Below, piece after piece: positions 11,440-25,000 of a stretch of 64,000 nt of DNA. Source of the stretch: Eutrigla gurnardus (taxonomy: Eukaryota > Chordata > Actinopteri > Perciformes > Triglidae); assembly GCA_963514095.1 (NCBI GenBank), contig OY741271.1:2557520-2621519 (forward strand), written 5' to 3'. How positions within the stretch are numbered: position 1 is the first letter of the stretch; every line of letters starts with the position of its first letter. The notes beneath the pieces were generated by a model, which saw only the letters and a program-made list of their open reading frames with translations, was not told where the DNA came from and made no database searches. A program made the position numbers and the translations under genes.

Positions 11440-12047
11440 GTCAAGTCATGGGCAGACTAATGCAGAAAGGCCAGCTGGTAATAAATCACTGACAGATATG
11501 CCTGCTCATACTGTATATTCAGATCTGCATTCACCTGTTTCCTCATTCTTTTGCACTTTTATGTTACCGTTGTGATATGAGAATTATACTCTGAATAATG
11601 ATTTTATATTCATACAGTTTTATTTGCTCCAAGTCTGTTTCTCACCAGTCTGACAGAACCAGTCTAAAATTGTCCTACATGCAATCATAATGAATAAAGT
11701 CTCTTTATAAGAACATATCTAAGCCCTACATTACTTTTTTATGAATGTAATCCTTGTCAGATCTATGAGCTCTAGATGGTCAGTGATCTTATGAACCTGT
11801 TCATTTACACACAGTGAGTTATTTCCAGCTCTCCTTCTTTTCTGTTAATCTGTTCTGAAACACTCCTTAACAGAACATTACAATAGTATATTATATATAA
11901 TTACAGCAGAGTTGAGTATAAAGTGCACAGTACACAAAGTGTTGCTGCCTTCAAAGAGTCGTTCAAAAGGTTTACATGTGCAGCACTTTGGTGCAGAAAA
12001 GTCATTGTGAGACAGAAGTGAAGAGTGTGTGTAAGTGTGTGATTAAA
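11440..12047 (-). other. Downstream flank / probable 3' UTR of the DNase gene
   Basis: No other gene is seen here. On the minus strand an AATAAA lies at 11618-11623, about 425 bp after the DNase stop codon, and could be its poly(A) signal. Transcript evidence would be needed to fix the end. Confidence 0.4.
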
Positions 12048-12374
12048 CTAGCATGTTGACATCTGGAAGAGCAGCTGGCTGAAGACGAGCAGCGAGAGCA
12101 ACTGGAAGGTTCCACTCTGGGAGATTCGGTTTGCAACGGCCTTCAGCAGGACCTCCACCGGGTAGTGGTCACTGACTTCTAGAGCCTGGACCAGGACCAG
12201 GAGACAGAGTTCAACATTTACATGGTCACACACACATGCACACACACACGCACACACACAGTCACACACACACTCACCTCGTCCTCTGTGAGTCGGTATT
12301 CCGTCTGGAAGTTAAATGAGTCGGCTGAAGAAGGAACGATGGCTCTGGCAAACCTTTCTCCGTGTACCACAATC
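12048..12374 (-). other. dnase1l1: DNase gene exons 7 and 8
   Basis: Exon 7 (12278-12374) starts after ACAG and carries IVVHGERFARAIV; it ends GAG before GTGAGTG. Exon 8 (12048-12185) starts after a CCAG acceptor, carries the catalytic SDHYPVEV and the hydrophobic tail, and ends in TAG. They are separated from exon 6 by about 20 kb of nested insertions. Confidence 0.9.
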
Positions 12375-15300
12375 CTGTTGTATCACACAGAATAAAGTCA
12401 GGTCTCCAGGTAAAGTCAGAGGGGTCTCCCTGGTAACATCAGGGGGGGTGTCCCAGGTAAAGTCAGAGGGGTGTCCCAGGTAAAGTCAGAGGGGTCGCCC
12501 AGGTAACGTCAGAGGGGTCGCCCAGGTAACGTCAGAGGGGTCTTCCAGGTAAAGTCAGAGGGGTCTCCCAGGTAACGTCAGAGGAGTCTCCCAGGTAAAG
12601 TCAGAGGGGTTTCCCAGGTAAAGTCAGAGGGGTCTCCCAGGTAACGTCAGAGGGATCTCCAGGTAAAGTCAGAGGGGTCTCCCAGGTAAAGTCAGAGGAG
12701 TCTTCCAGGTAAAATCAGAGGGGTCTTCCAGGTCACGTCAGAGGAGTCTCCTAGGTAACGTCAGAGGGGTCTCCAGGTAAAGTCAGAGGGGTCTCCCAGG
12801 TAAAGTCAGAGGGGTCTCCCACGTCACGTCAGAGGAGTCTTCCAGGTCACGTCAGAGGGGTCTCCAGGTAACGTCAGAGAGGTCTCCAGGTAATGTCACA
12901 GGGGTCTCCCAGGTCACGTCAGAGGGGTCTCCCAGGTAAAGTCAGAGAAGTCTCCCAGGTAAAGTCAGAGGGGTCTCCCAGGTAAAGTCAGAGGAGTCTC
13001 CCAGGTAACGTCAGAGGGGTCTCCCAGGTAAAGTCAGAGGGGTGTCCCAGGTAAAGTCAGAGGGGTTGCCCAAGTAACGTCAGAGGGGTCGCCCAGGTAA
13101 CGTCAGAGGGGTCTGCCAGGTAAAGTCAGAGGGGTCTCCCACGTCACGTCAGAGGAGTCTTCCAGGTCACGTCAGAGGGGTCTCCAGGTAACGTCAGAGA
13201 GGTCTCCAGGTAATGTCACAGGGGTCTCCCAGGTCACGTCAGAGGGGTCTCCCAGGTAAAGTCAGAGAAGTCTCCCAGGTAAAGTCAGAGGAGTCTTCCA
13301 GGTAAAGTCAGAGGGGTCTCCCTGGTAACATCAGGGGGGGTGTCCCAGGTAAAGTCAGAGGGGTGTCCCAGGTAAAGTCAGAGGGGTCTCCCAGGTAAAG
13401 TCAGAGGAGTCTTCCAGGTAAAGTCAGAGGGGTCTTCCAGGTCACGTCAGAGGAGTCTCCTAGGTAACGTCAGAGGGGTCTCCAGGTAAAGTCAGAGGGG
13501 TCTCCCAGGTAAAGTCAGAGGGGTCTCCCAGGTAAAGTCAGAGGGGTCTCCCACGTCACGTCAGAGGAATCTTCCAGGTAACGTCAGAGGGGTCTCCAGG
13601 TAAAGTCAGAGGGGTCTCCAGGTAAAGTCAGAAGGGTCTCCCACGTCACGTCAGAGGAGTCTTCCAGGTCACGTCAGAGGGGTCTCCAGGTAACGTCAGA
13701 GAGGTCTCCAGGTAATGTCACAGGGGTCTCCCAGGTCACGTCAGAGGGGTCTCCCAGGTAAAGTCAGAGAAGTCTCCCAGGTAAAGTCAGAGGGGTCTCC
13801 CAGGTAAAGTCAGAGGAGTCTCCCAGGTAACGTCAGAGGGGTCTCCAGGTAACGTCAGAGGGGTCTCCCAGGTAAAGTCAGAGGGGTCTCCCAGGTAACG
13901 TCAGAGGGGTCTCCCAGGTAAAGTCAGAGGGGTCTTCCAGGTCACGTCAGAGGAGTCTCCTAGGTAACGTCAGAGGGGTCTCCAGGTAAAGTCAGAGGGG
14001 TCTCCCAGGTAAAGTCAGAGGGGTCTCCCAGGTAAAGTCAGAGGGGTCTCCCACGTCACGTCAGAGGAGTCTTCCAGGTAACGTCAGAGGGGTCTCCAGG
14101 TAATATTATCGGACAGCCGATATTATCGGACATCCCTATCCAAAACAAAAAACAAAAAAAAAGCAAATTATGTCATTCTTAGGCATGACAGGCTTTTGCA
14201 GACAATGGATTGCTAATTATGCTGAATTAGCACAACCACTGCAGAGTGTAATCTATGATCAACCTATGGCAGCTAGAGATAATATTATTTGGACACAAGA
14301 GGCAGAACAATCCTTTAAACAACTAAAACAGGTTTTAGTGAGCACATCAGTATTAACACCCCCAGACTACAAAAAACCTTTCATCCAAACATGTGACGTG
14401 AGACAAGGATTCATGACTAGCGTTCTAACACAGCGTTTTGGACAAAAACTAAGACCGGTAGCTTACTACTCTTCTAAACTTGATCCCATAGAGCTATGCC
14501 TCCATGCTTACAGGCAGTGCAGGCAGCAGCTATTGCTGTCCAGAGTTCAGCTTCGCTCGTGTTATTCCATCCATTGACATTGAAGGTTTCACATGCGGTT
14601 TCTGTACTTCTGATGCAAAACAAAGTAGCTTTCATGTCACCAGCACGGCATCTCAATTGTATGACAATACTAATGGCGCAGCCACATTTGACGATCGAAC
14701 GTTGCAACACATTGAATCCATCCACACTTTTGCCACACGAACAGGACGGTGGTAAACATGACTGCTTAGCTGAAACTGAGGAGACTGTTTTGCAGAGAGC
14801 AGACCTGACTGATACACCACTCACACATCCAGACATAACAATGTTTGTTGATGGTTCCTGCAAGAAAAATCCAGATGGCACGAACGCCAGTGGCTACGCG
14901 GTGGTGACACAGGGGAGGGTGCTGAAATCCTCACCTTTGCCTTCACATTTCTCAGCACAGGCAGCAGAGATAGTAGCTTTGACGGAGGCATGTAGATTGG
15001 GGGAAGGCAAAGCTATCACAGTCTACACAGATAGCCAGTATGCATTCTCCACACTGCATGTTTTCGCACAACAGTGGAAAAACAGAGGCATGGTAACATC
15101 TACAGGCAAAGCTATTCAACATAAGGATTTGATACTAACTTTATTGGATGTGTAGAAGAAAATATATTACCTTACATTTCTTATTTGTATCTCATACTAA
15201 TATTCCTTTCTCTCAGAACATCAAATGTCCTGCTGAGCTGTATTCATTGTATTTAACCCTTGCCATCTTGATGAAAAGACCCTTTGATCTGTCCCCCTTC

Positions 15301-18300
15301 CTGGACCGTCTCCGAAACACCTTCATCTCACATACTTGATCAAGGCCTTCATGACCCCTGTTGTGACACTATGTAGAAAGAACCCAGCTGTTCCGAGGGA
15401 AGTCACACCTTTCTGTTGTCTCGGGACGTCTCTTCCTCTTGGGAGAGACGCATATTGAATCTATGTAAATCCACTGGTTCTGTGTATAAAGCTATCCCTC
15501 ACCTCACATTATTTAGAATGGACTGTGTGGCAACGCGACATTGCCCTTTCTCCACTGTCAGTGATTAAACCTCATTTGAACCAGCCACAGAATTGGACCT
15601 GAAGAGTTTTTCTTCCACAATATGGCGTTGTCAGCAACTCGCTAACCCTGGGCTAGAGGACGTCTGGACTGGAGGGAGTGATTTTGAATATTAGCAATCG
15701 GCGCAAATTCAAAGGGTAAAGGAAGCCTCTTGTAAAATTCCTAACTTTTGCTGATATTCACAATGCCCTGTCTCAGGTCCGGATCTTCCATAGACCCAGG
15801 TAACGTGATTTAAATTTCAAATAGCAGTGGTTGACTGCAGGCGGTTCTGGTGAGTTTTAAGCAAAAAGGCCTTTTGTAGTATAATAACGGATTACATGGT
15901 GCGATTCTCTATAAAGTGACCTTATGGGTTTGAGTTTTTCTCTGTGTAACGGATTATTATATGAGGTGGATGATATTGTTATGGAGTAACCCTGCTTCCA
16001 TACATATTGTCTTGAATCCTATTGGTAGCATAATGACAGTTTGCATGGTGGAATTCTCTGTGACCTTATGGGTCTGAGTGTTTCTGTATGTGAGGGATTG
16101 TTATGTGAGGTAGACAATTTTAGTGGAGTGAATCAGTCTGACACTATATTGTCATAATTCCTAAACTTGGTAGTATAATGAAGGTTTGCATAGTAGAATT
16201 CTCTGTGATTGAGGATTTTTCTATGTGAGGGATTGTTATGCGAGGTCGACGACATTTAAGTGGGGTAGCCAGTCCGCCACTCATATTGTCCTAAATCCTA
16301 TTGGTAGTATAATGACCGTTTGCATAGTAGAATTCTCTGTGATTGAGGATTTTTCTATGTGAGGGATTGTTATGCGAGGTCGATGATATTGGAGTAGGGG
16401 TAACCAGACCGCCGCTCATATTGTCCTAAATCCTATTGGTAGTATAATGACCGTTTATATAGTGGAATTCTTTGTGATTGAGGATTTTCTATATGAGGGA
16501 TTGTTATGCGAGGTGGATGACATTGTAGTAGGGGTAGCCAGACCGCCGCTCATGTCATCGTAATTCCTACTTGGAAATATAATGACGATTTGAATGGTGA
16601 AACGCTCTGTGATCTTATGGATTTCAGTGGTTCTCTTTGTAAAAGATTGTTATATTGAATGAATAAGGTGTGTATAACCGGTTTGACAGTTGTATGAGCT
16701 CATTGTAACGTCTTGTTTGTCAATCTTGTATATTTGTGTTTTGCTGTGATTTAAGGCCCGCTGCGGCCATAAATATGTTGTTTTCTTACTGTGAGAAATT
16801 ATTGCTGGAATTGAGTAGTTGTTCGGGAGGTTACAATTGAACACAACGTTCCAGCTCTAATTCCTTATCCGTTAGTTAATAACCTTTTGTTCACCGTGAT
16901 TCACGACTGCTGGTTTACCATGTGGCTAAGAGTACTTTCTTTTCATGTAAATTCAAAATTTTTCTCCACTGTTCCTTTGTTATTTAGTAGTATCGCTTCT
17001 TTACCTAGTTGGGTTGTTTGTCTGTTTTAATTAATTTTCCCCAACCTACTTTAGTTTTCTTTTTAAATACGTTTTAGTCTTTTATTTCTTGTTACTCAAG
17101 ACTGTTAGTAACTTGCCTTTTATCCCTTCTCTAACTAGTTGGTTTGTCTCTCTGTTTTAATTAGTTTCCCCCACCTGCCCTTTGTTATTTACTCTTTTGT
17201 TCTTTACTGTAGTTACATTTTTGGTTCTTTTAGTATTTTGGCTTCTCTTTAGCCTGTTGGTTTGTTTATTTTTTAAATCACTTCACCCTACCCACTTTCT
17301 ATTATTTTAATCCATCCATTTTCTACCGCTTATCCTGTATTTAGGGTCACGGGGGGGCTGGAGCCGATCCCAGCTGTCATTGGGCGAAGGCAGGGTACAC
17401 CCTGGACAGGACGCCAGTCTATCACAGGGCCAACATGTAGAGACAAACAACCATTCACACTCACATTCACACCTACGGGCAATTTAGAGTCACCAATTAA
17501 CCTCTATTATTTTAATATTTTTTGTAAATATTTCATTTTTTTTATTTTTTATGATTTCTTGTTTCTCATAACTAATACCGTACCTTTTCCTTCTAGTATT
17601 ATCATTTCTTTTGAGCCGGTTGTTTCTGTATCAATTAATTTGCCCCGTTTTATTTTTTATGTAAAAAATATTGTTCTCAATTTTTAGTACTATTATTATT
17701 GTCTCGTTAATCATTTTATGATATTTTTTTGTTTCAATTGTATTTTTATTTTTTTTATTTTCACTGTATTTCATTTTTATCTTTATTTTTTTTAGCCTGG
17801 TTTTTGCCTGGAATGCTCTATACAAATCTGGCACCCTATTGAACGGAGTTAGCGTTCACAGACACCAGGATGAATGCATTCACAGTAGCGTTCATCAGAC
17901 AGTAATACAGTACGTTCAGTTCACGTTCTTCCCAAAATATGAACGAGTTCAAGAACTATCGTTCAATGAACAGGTTCAGGCACAACACTGTTTAGTATCG
18001 CTTCTCTAACTAGTTGGTTCTCTGTCTATTTTAATGCATTTTCCGCAACCTACCTGTTGCTATTTTAGTCTTTTTGTAAATACATTATTTTTCTATTTTA
18101 TTACTTCAGGTTTCACATACTATTAGTACTTTGTCCTTTAAGTGTTATTGTTTATGTTAACTAGTTTGTTTTTTGTCTATATTAATTAATTTTTAATCCG
18201 ACACCTTACCGTGGTGGAGGGGTTTGAGCACCTGAATGATCCTAGGAGCTATGTTGTCCGGGGCTTAATGCCCCTGGTAGGGTCTCCCAAGGCAAACAGG

Positions 18301-19045
18301 TCCTAGGTGACAGGTCAGACTAAGAGCGGTTCCGAAACCCCTGTTGGGGTTGTAGCAGGAGCAGATTTGGTTATCAACAGTTAATTATTAATATCAATAT
18401 GATTATCGGTATTAATAACTATATTTAATATATTATCATGATATAATCATGAATAAACGGGGCACCACCCTGGGATCAGGGAAAAGATAACCTAAAACTG
18501 TATTCAGTCTCAATATAAAGGTTTTATACTCACATGCCAATCATCGTGATCATTGGCATGGAAGCATAAAAACAATCTAACAATTAAAAAGGCGTGAAAT
18601 TCAAGCGCTAGCCTTCACAACCTGCTGTTATCCAGTGACATATACACAACAAGCACAAGAGACCGCTAGTTATAATATAACAAGATTTATTAAAATCAGT
18701 AATAATGATCACAATCAATAACACTGCAATTAACAAAGCCTTATTACCTAACTACCTAACACACAAAGCTAAGCTAAACAAAGGGAGAGACACACGTGGA
18801 GTGTGTGTGTGTGCGTATGTGTGTGCGTGTGCATGTGCGTGTGTGTGCTGCGTGCGTGTCGAGAGAGAGAGAGCGAGAGAGAGAGAGGGAGAGATGGCTA
18901 TGTGCGGCCACCAGATGGAGCTATTCCTCGCAGCGTTCAGGGGCGGAGCCACTGATGTCCGATGGGGTAGCGAGAGAGAGAGAGAGAGGTGGAGCTATTC
19001 CTCACAGCGTTCAGGGGCGGAGCCACTGACGTCCGATGGAGTAGC

Positions 19046-19082
<37 letters not shown>

Positions 19083-22000
19083 CCGTATTAGGCCCCCAGA
19101 TGTAGCTATGTCCCTAGCGGGAAATGAGGGACAATCGCGGGGCTCGGCGATTTAGTCAGCTGATTTCAGACAAAGACGGGTCGAGTTATCCGTTCTGCTG
19201 GCAGCTGGGACGAAGAAAGTTTTTCTTCTTACCGCGGGAACGGGAGAGTCGCGCTGTCGCGGTGGTCTCCTCGGGATCCAAAATGATAAACAAAAGAAAA
19301 ATAAAACGAGTAGAGAAAAAGAGGGGTAAAACAGTCTGTTGCTTGTCCAGCGAGTTTGGGGGAAAGACTGCGGCCTAGGACAAAGGAAAACGCTGCAGAC
19401 GTTATGTTCACCTCCTGGCGTAACGCAAGTTACTTTGGAGAGAGAACGTTTTTCTGGTGGCCGCGGGATTTATAGCTCACGGCTGGTCCGGGGGACCCCC
19501 TGGAGTCCCATGCAGTTGTCAGCCAATAGGGCCCCAGTTGTGTGACGTCAGATCTCGCGACCAGGTGGAGGTGACACTAAAATGGTGGTTGTAGTTTTTT
19601 ATCTCCTTTGTCTCTTTGTCTGGCCGCATTGTGTAGGCTTTGTAGGCCGCATTGTGTAGTCCTAACGGTTAGGTCCCAACACCCCTTATGAAGAAAAAAC
19701 ATACTAGGAAGTTTACGTCGCCCGGATTGGCGTCACCGGGGCTCCACCCTGGAGCCAGGCCCGGGGTTGGGGCTCTGGCGTTTGGTGGCAGGGTCTGTGC
19801 CCACAGGACCCGGCCGGGCGCAGCCCGAAGGAGCGACGTGGGCCCGCCCTCCTGTAGGCCCACCACCCGCAGGAGGGTTCAGAAGGGGCCGGTGCGGTGT
19901 GATTTGGGTGGCTGTCCTGGGCGGGTGCCCCGGCGACCCAATCCCCAGACGGTGACTCTAGCCATGGGGACATGGAATGTCACCTCACTGGGGGGGAAAG
20001 AGCCTGAGCTAGTGCGGGAGGTAGAGCGCTACCGGCTACAGGTAGTCGGGCTCACCTCCACGCACAGTCTGGGCTCTGGAACCCAACTCCTTGAGAGAGG
20101 CTGGACTCTCTTCTACTCTGGAGTTGCCCGCGGAGAAAGGTGCCGAGCTGGTGTGGGCTTGCTTATAGCCCCCCAGCTCAGCCGCCATGTGTTGGAGTTT
20201 TCCCCAGTGAACGAGAGGGTCGTTTCCCTGCGCCTTCGGGTCGGGGATCGGTCTCTCACTGTTGTTTCGGCCTACGGGCCAAACGGCAGTGCAGAGTACC
20301 CGGCCTTCTTGGAGTCCTTGGGAGGGGTACTTGAGAGTGCTCCAACCGGGGACTCCATTGTTTTACTGGGTGACTTCAACGCTCACGTGGGCAATGACAG
20401 TGTTACCTGGAGGGGCGTGATTGGGAGGAACGGCCTCCCCGATCAGAACCCGAGTGGGGTTCTGTTATTGGACTTCTGTGCTAGTCACGGTTTGTCCATA
20501 ACGAACACCATGTTCAAGCATAAGGGTGTCCATCAGTGCACGTGGCACCAGGACACCCTAGGCCGGAGGTCAATGATCGACTTCGTGGTTGTGTGATCTG
20601 ACCTCCGGCCGTATGTCTTGGACACTCGGGTGAAGAGAGGGGCTGAGCTGTCAACTGATCACCACCTGGTGGTGAGTTGGATCCGCTGGCAGGGGAGGAA
20701 GCTGGACAGACTTGGCAGACCTAAATGTGTTGTGAGGGTCTGCTGGGAACGTCTGGTGGAACCCTCTGTCAGGGAGGTCTTCAACTCCCACCTCCGGGAG
20801 AGCTTTGACCAGATCCCGTGGGGGGCTGGGGACATTGAGTCCGAATGGACCTTGTTCTCTGCTTCCATTGTGGACGCGGCTGTTCGAAGCTGTGGCCGTA
20901 AGGTCTCCGGTGCCTGTCGTGGTGGCAATCCCCGAACCCGGTGGTGGACACCGGAAGTAAGGGATGCTGTCAAGCTGAAGAAGGAGTCCTACCGAACCTG
21001 GTTGGCTCGGGGGACTCCCGAGGCAGCTGACAGGTACCGGCAGGCCAAGCGTGCTGCAGAGCGGGCGGTCGCTGAAGCAAAGGTTCGGGTCTGGGAAGAG
21101 TTCGGGGAGGCCATGGAGGAGGACTATCGGTCGGCCTCGAGGAAATTCTGGAAAACCATCCGGCGCCTCAGGAAGGGGAAGCAGCCCTCCACCAACACTG
21201 TTTACGGTGGAGGTGGGGAGCTGCTGACTTCGACTGGGGATATCGTCGGGCGGTGGAAGGAATACTTCGAGGATCTCCTCACTCCCACTGACACGTCTTC
21301 CATTGAGGAAGCGGAGGCTGGAGACTCGGAGGTTCATCCACCCATTACCCGGGCTGAAGTCACCGAGGTAGTTAAGAAGCTCTCCGGTGGCAAGGCACCG
21401 GGGGTGGATGAGATCCGCCCTGAGTACCTCAAGTCTCTGGATGTTGTGGGGCTGTCGTGGCTGACACGTCTCTGCAACATCGCGTGGCAGTCGGGGACAG
21501 TGCCTCTGGACTGGCAGACCGGGGTGGTGGTCCCTCTATTCAAAAAGGGGGACCGGAGGGTGTGTTCCAACTATCGGGGGATCACACTTCTCAGCCTCCC
21601 CGGGAAAGTCTATTCCAGGGTACTGGAGAGGAGAATTCAGCCGATAGTCGAACCTCGGATTCAGGAGGAACAATGCGGTTTTCGTCCTGGCCGTGGAACA
21701 CTGGACCAGCTCTATACCCTCTGCAGGGTGCTCGAGGGTTCATGGGAGTTTGCCCAACCAGTCCACATGTGTTTTGTGGACTTGGAGAAGGCATTCGACC
21801 GTGTCCCTCGTGGCATTCTGTGGGAGGTACTTCAGGAGTACGGGGTCGGGGGCCCTCTGCTAAGGGCTGTTCGGTCCCTGTATGACCGGAGCAGGCGCTT
21901 GGTTCGCATTGCCGGCACTAAGTCAGACCTGGTCCAGGTGCATGTTGGACTCCGGCAGGGCTGCCCTTTGTCACCGGTTCTGTTCATTATTTTTATGGAC

Positions 22001-25000
22001 AGGATTTCTAGGTGCAGCCGTGGGCCGGAGGGGATCTGGTTTGGGAGCCACTGGATTTCATCCCTGCTTTTTGCGGACGATGTGGTCTTGTTGGCTCCTT
22101 CGAGCCAGGACCTCCAGCATGCCCTGGGGCGGTTTGCAGCCGAGTGTGAAGCAGCCGGGATGAGGATTAGCACCTCCAAATCTGAGGCCATGGTTCTCGA
22201 CCGGAAAAAGGTGGCTTGCTCCCTCCAGGTAGGGGGGGAGTTCCTGCCTCAAGTGGAGGAGTTTAAGTATCTTGGGGTCTTGTTCACGAGTGAGGGAAGG
22301 ATGGAATGTGAGATTGACAGGCGGATCGGTGCAGCGGCTGCAGTAATGCGGTCGTTGTATCGGTCCGTCGTGGTGAAGAGAGAGCTGAGCCGAAAGGCGA
22401 AGCTCTCAATTTACCGGTCAATCTACGTTCCTACCCTCACCTATGGTCATGAACTTTGGGTCATGACCGAAAGAATAAGATCCTGGATACAAGCGGCTGA
22501 AATTAGCTTCCTCCGCAGGGTGGCGGGGCGCTCCCTTAGAGATAGGGTGAGGAGCTCCGTCACACGGGAGGAGCTCGGAGTAGAGGCGCTGCTCCTCCAC
22601 ATCGAGAGGAGCCAGTTGAGGTGGCTCGGGCATCTGTATCAGATGCCCCCTGGACGCCTCCCTTGGGAGGTGTTCCAGGCATGCCCCACCGGGAGGAGAC
22701 CCCGAGGAAGACCCAGGACACGCTGGAGTGACTATGTCACCCGGCTGGCCTAGGAACGCCTTGGGGTCCTCCCGGAGGAGCTGGGGGAAGTGTCCTGGGA
22801 GAGGGAAGTCTGAGCGTCCCTGCTCAGGCAGCTGCCCCCGCGACCCGGTCCCGGATAAGCGGAAGAAAATGGATGGATGGATGGAATTAATTTTTACCTT
22901 TTGTTAATATTAGTTGTTTTTTTTTAAATGTATTATTTTCATTTTTAAATTTCTCGTTAATAATTATGTTGGTTTTCATTTTTATTTCATCTTATTTTTT
23001 ATTTATTTCATTATTATTTTCGCTTGTACATTTTTATTTTATTTTTTCTCTCTTCTAAAAAAAAGAGGGATAAATTAACTGAATTATATGACTTGCCATC
23101 AATCCTAAAGACTTGTCCTCCGTTGAATTGTCATCTGAGGTTGTAAACACAGTAGGCGTCTCCGGCATCACTAAACAAAACCCAGTAAGTACTCCAATGA
23201 CAGTGGAATTATGCCCCCTATCTAGAGAACATGCCTTTCTAATGGCTACTGATAGCCCTCTGAACTTACTGGGTCATGATTTATTGTCAATTTGGCTGCA
23301 CCATTAATGCACCCCTTATGGGGTATATCTTGATGTACCTGATGCTAATGTTAATACTTCCTGATCAGTGACCTATGCTTGGCAGTTGCCCTCTCCTCAA
23401 CTTTCTTTACAACTTCAAACAATCTATGACGATATAACCAAACAACCCACTTCTCCTTTCCTTTCTTGGCTGATTTCTGAAATATCTGACTCTTTGCTTT
23501 CACTCCATTGTCTAGCTCATCACGATGCAGTTCCAAATTCTGAGTATACTCAAAAAGCTGAGCAAGATGAAAGAGCAACCTCCCTCTTGCATGATAATGA
23601 TATATATTTTGGTCATGCAGGGATTGTACTCAATGTAAAACTATCTCTCACTCAACAACCTAAGTTTCAGAAGGATGAAGGTGTTCCCCATATCGCAGTA
23701 GCTACTGCTAACAAATGCGACACCATGGAGCTGGGCAAGATGGTAAAGTTATTCCAATGTTGTACTGACAAAACATTTTGTGATACTGTAGCCAGTTACC
23801 CACTGTACAAGGTTGGCTCTTTGGGGTACATCCTGTGTGTCTCTTTTGACCCACAACCTGTTATCTTTTCAGCCCTGTCACAGACAGAACCACACCTAGC
23901 CCCCCCAGCCTATTTCTCCATCTACAACCTCCTTCCATCTTCTCTCCCAGATCCCTCCTGCTTTGTGTTCCTCCCACCCTAATGATGTAGGACTGATTCT
24001 TTCTGCTTCTAGTGTAAAAACAATTAATGTCAACCCAGATAAACCACTCCCAAAGAAACGGCAGTATCCCCTTAAACCCGACGCAGAACTTGGAATTGCA
24101 CCTGTGATAGAGTCCCTGTTAGGACAAGGCATAATACTACCTACCTCCAGCCTCTGTAACACGTCCATTTTGCCCATTCCAAAAAAACAAATAAGACAAG
24201 TTATAAGTACAGTTAATGACTGTGTTAACCCTATTTTTCCTGTAGTTCCAGATCCAACCACTATCCTCTCCTCCTGTTCTGTTCATCCCAGATCCCTGTA
24301 TTTTTTTCTATTTCACGCTGTAGAAACTACCTCCTCCATGGTACTGGGATTTCCACTAAACACTATTTGCCCCCCACTCTGTCTCCCATGTTGTCTTCCG
24401 CTCTGAAACGCAACATTTTTCCTCCTCTAGACAGACTTGTAATGAGCTCACCCTTCTTTCCAAACCTAACCTTACTATTGAACGCTGACCACCTCTTAAC
24501 TCTGTTTCCCTCCTTCTTTCCCTAATTGATGGAAAGCCATATAGTTGTGAAAGTTGATCTTAGTTGATCATTATGCTCACCCCGTCCCGATCCACTAGAC
24601 AAACCACTTGCAAAACCCGAGTTCATTTTGTTTGTAGATGGTGACTAGAACCCTATGAAATCCGTTTAAATTTTTCAAGATTCCATTTATTTTTCCAGAA
24701 TTTCGTGCTCTTCATTTTCATTTTTCTAAATTCGGATTTCCATTTTAATTTTTCTAAAATTCATTTTCCCATTTTAATTTTTCTAAATTCTGAGTTCCAT
24801 TTAAATTTTTTTTAAATTTTCCAAATTGTATTTTTCCCAAATTCCGTGCTCTCCGTTTTAATTTTTCTAAATCCCGGCTGCTGTTTAATTTTTCTCAATT
24901 CTGTTTTCCAGTTTAATTTTTCTAAATTCTGTGTTTTCCATTTTGTTGTTTTTTCCTAAATTCCATGCTTTCTGTTTTCCATTTTTCGGACTTCTGTGTT

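Larger units (their letters stand above)
18196..22884 (+). mobile_element. Full-length RTE-like LINE, copy 1 (12-bp target duplication)
   Basis: The element starts CCGACACCTTACCGTGG and ends in CGGATAAGCGGAAGAAAATGG plus ATGG repeats. The 12-bp AATTAATTTTTA flanks it at 18184-18195 and 22885-22896. Removing the 1.34-kb insert at 18342-19681 leaves about 3.35 kb with an untranslated leader, one ORF and a short tail, the layout of RTE-type non-LTR retrotransposons. Clade is inferred from APE endonuclease plus RT in one ORF and a microsatellite-like tail. Confidence 0.85.

Noticed and set aside
12048..12374. Separate small gene at the left and another DNase-like gene at 32-33 kb
   Set aside because: Exon phases and conserved family order join them into a single eight-exon gene; no exon is duplicated.
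12395..14102. 23-bp array as a CRISPR or coding repeat
   Set aside because: No spacers, period not a multiple of three, stops in all frames; a minisatellite.
18705..19082. 125-codon Arg/Glu-rich frame
   Set aside because: Made of GT and GA microsatellites inside LTR C.
20651..21337. 228-codon minus-strand frame opposite the LINE endonuclease/RT (also 53937-54623)
   Set aside because: Shadow of the plus-strand LINE ORF; occurs identically opposite both copies.
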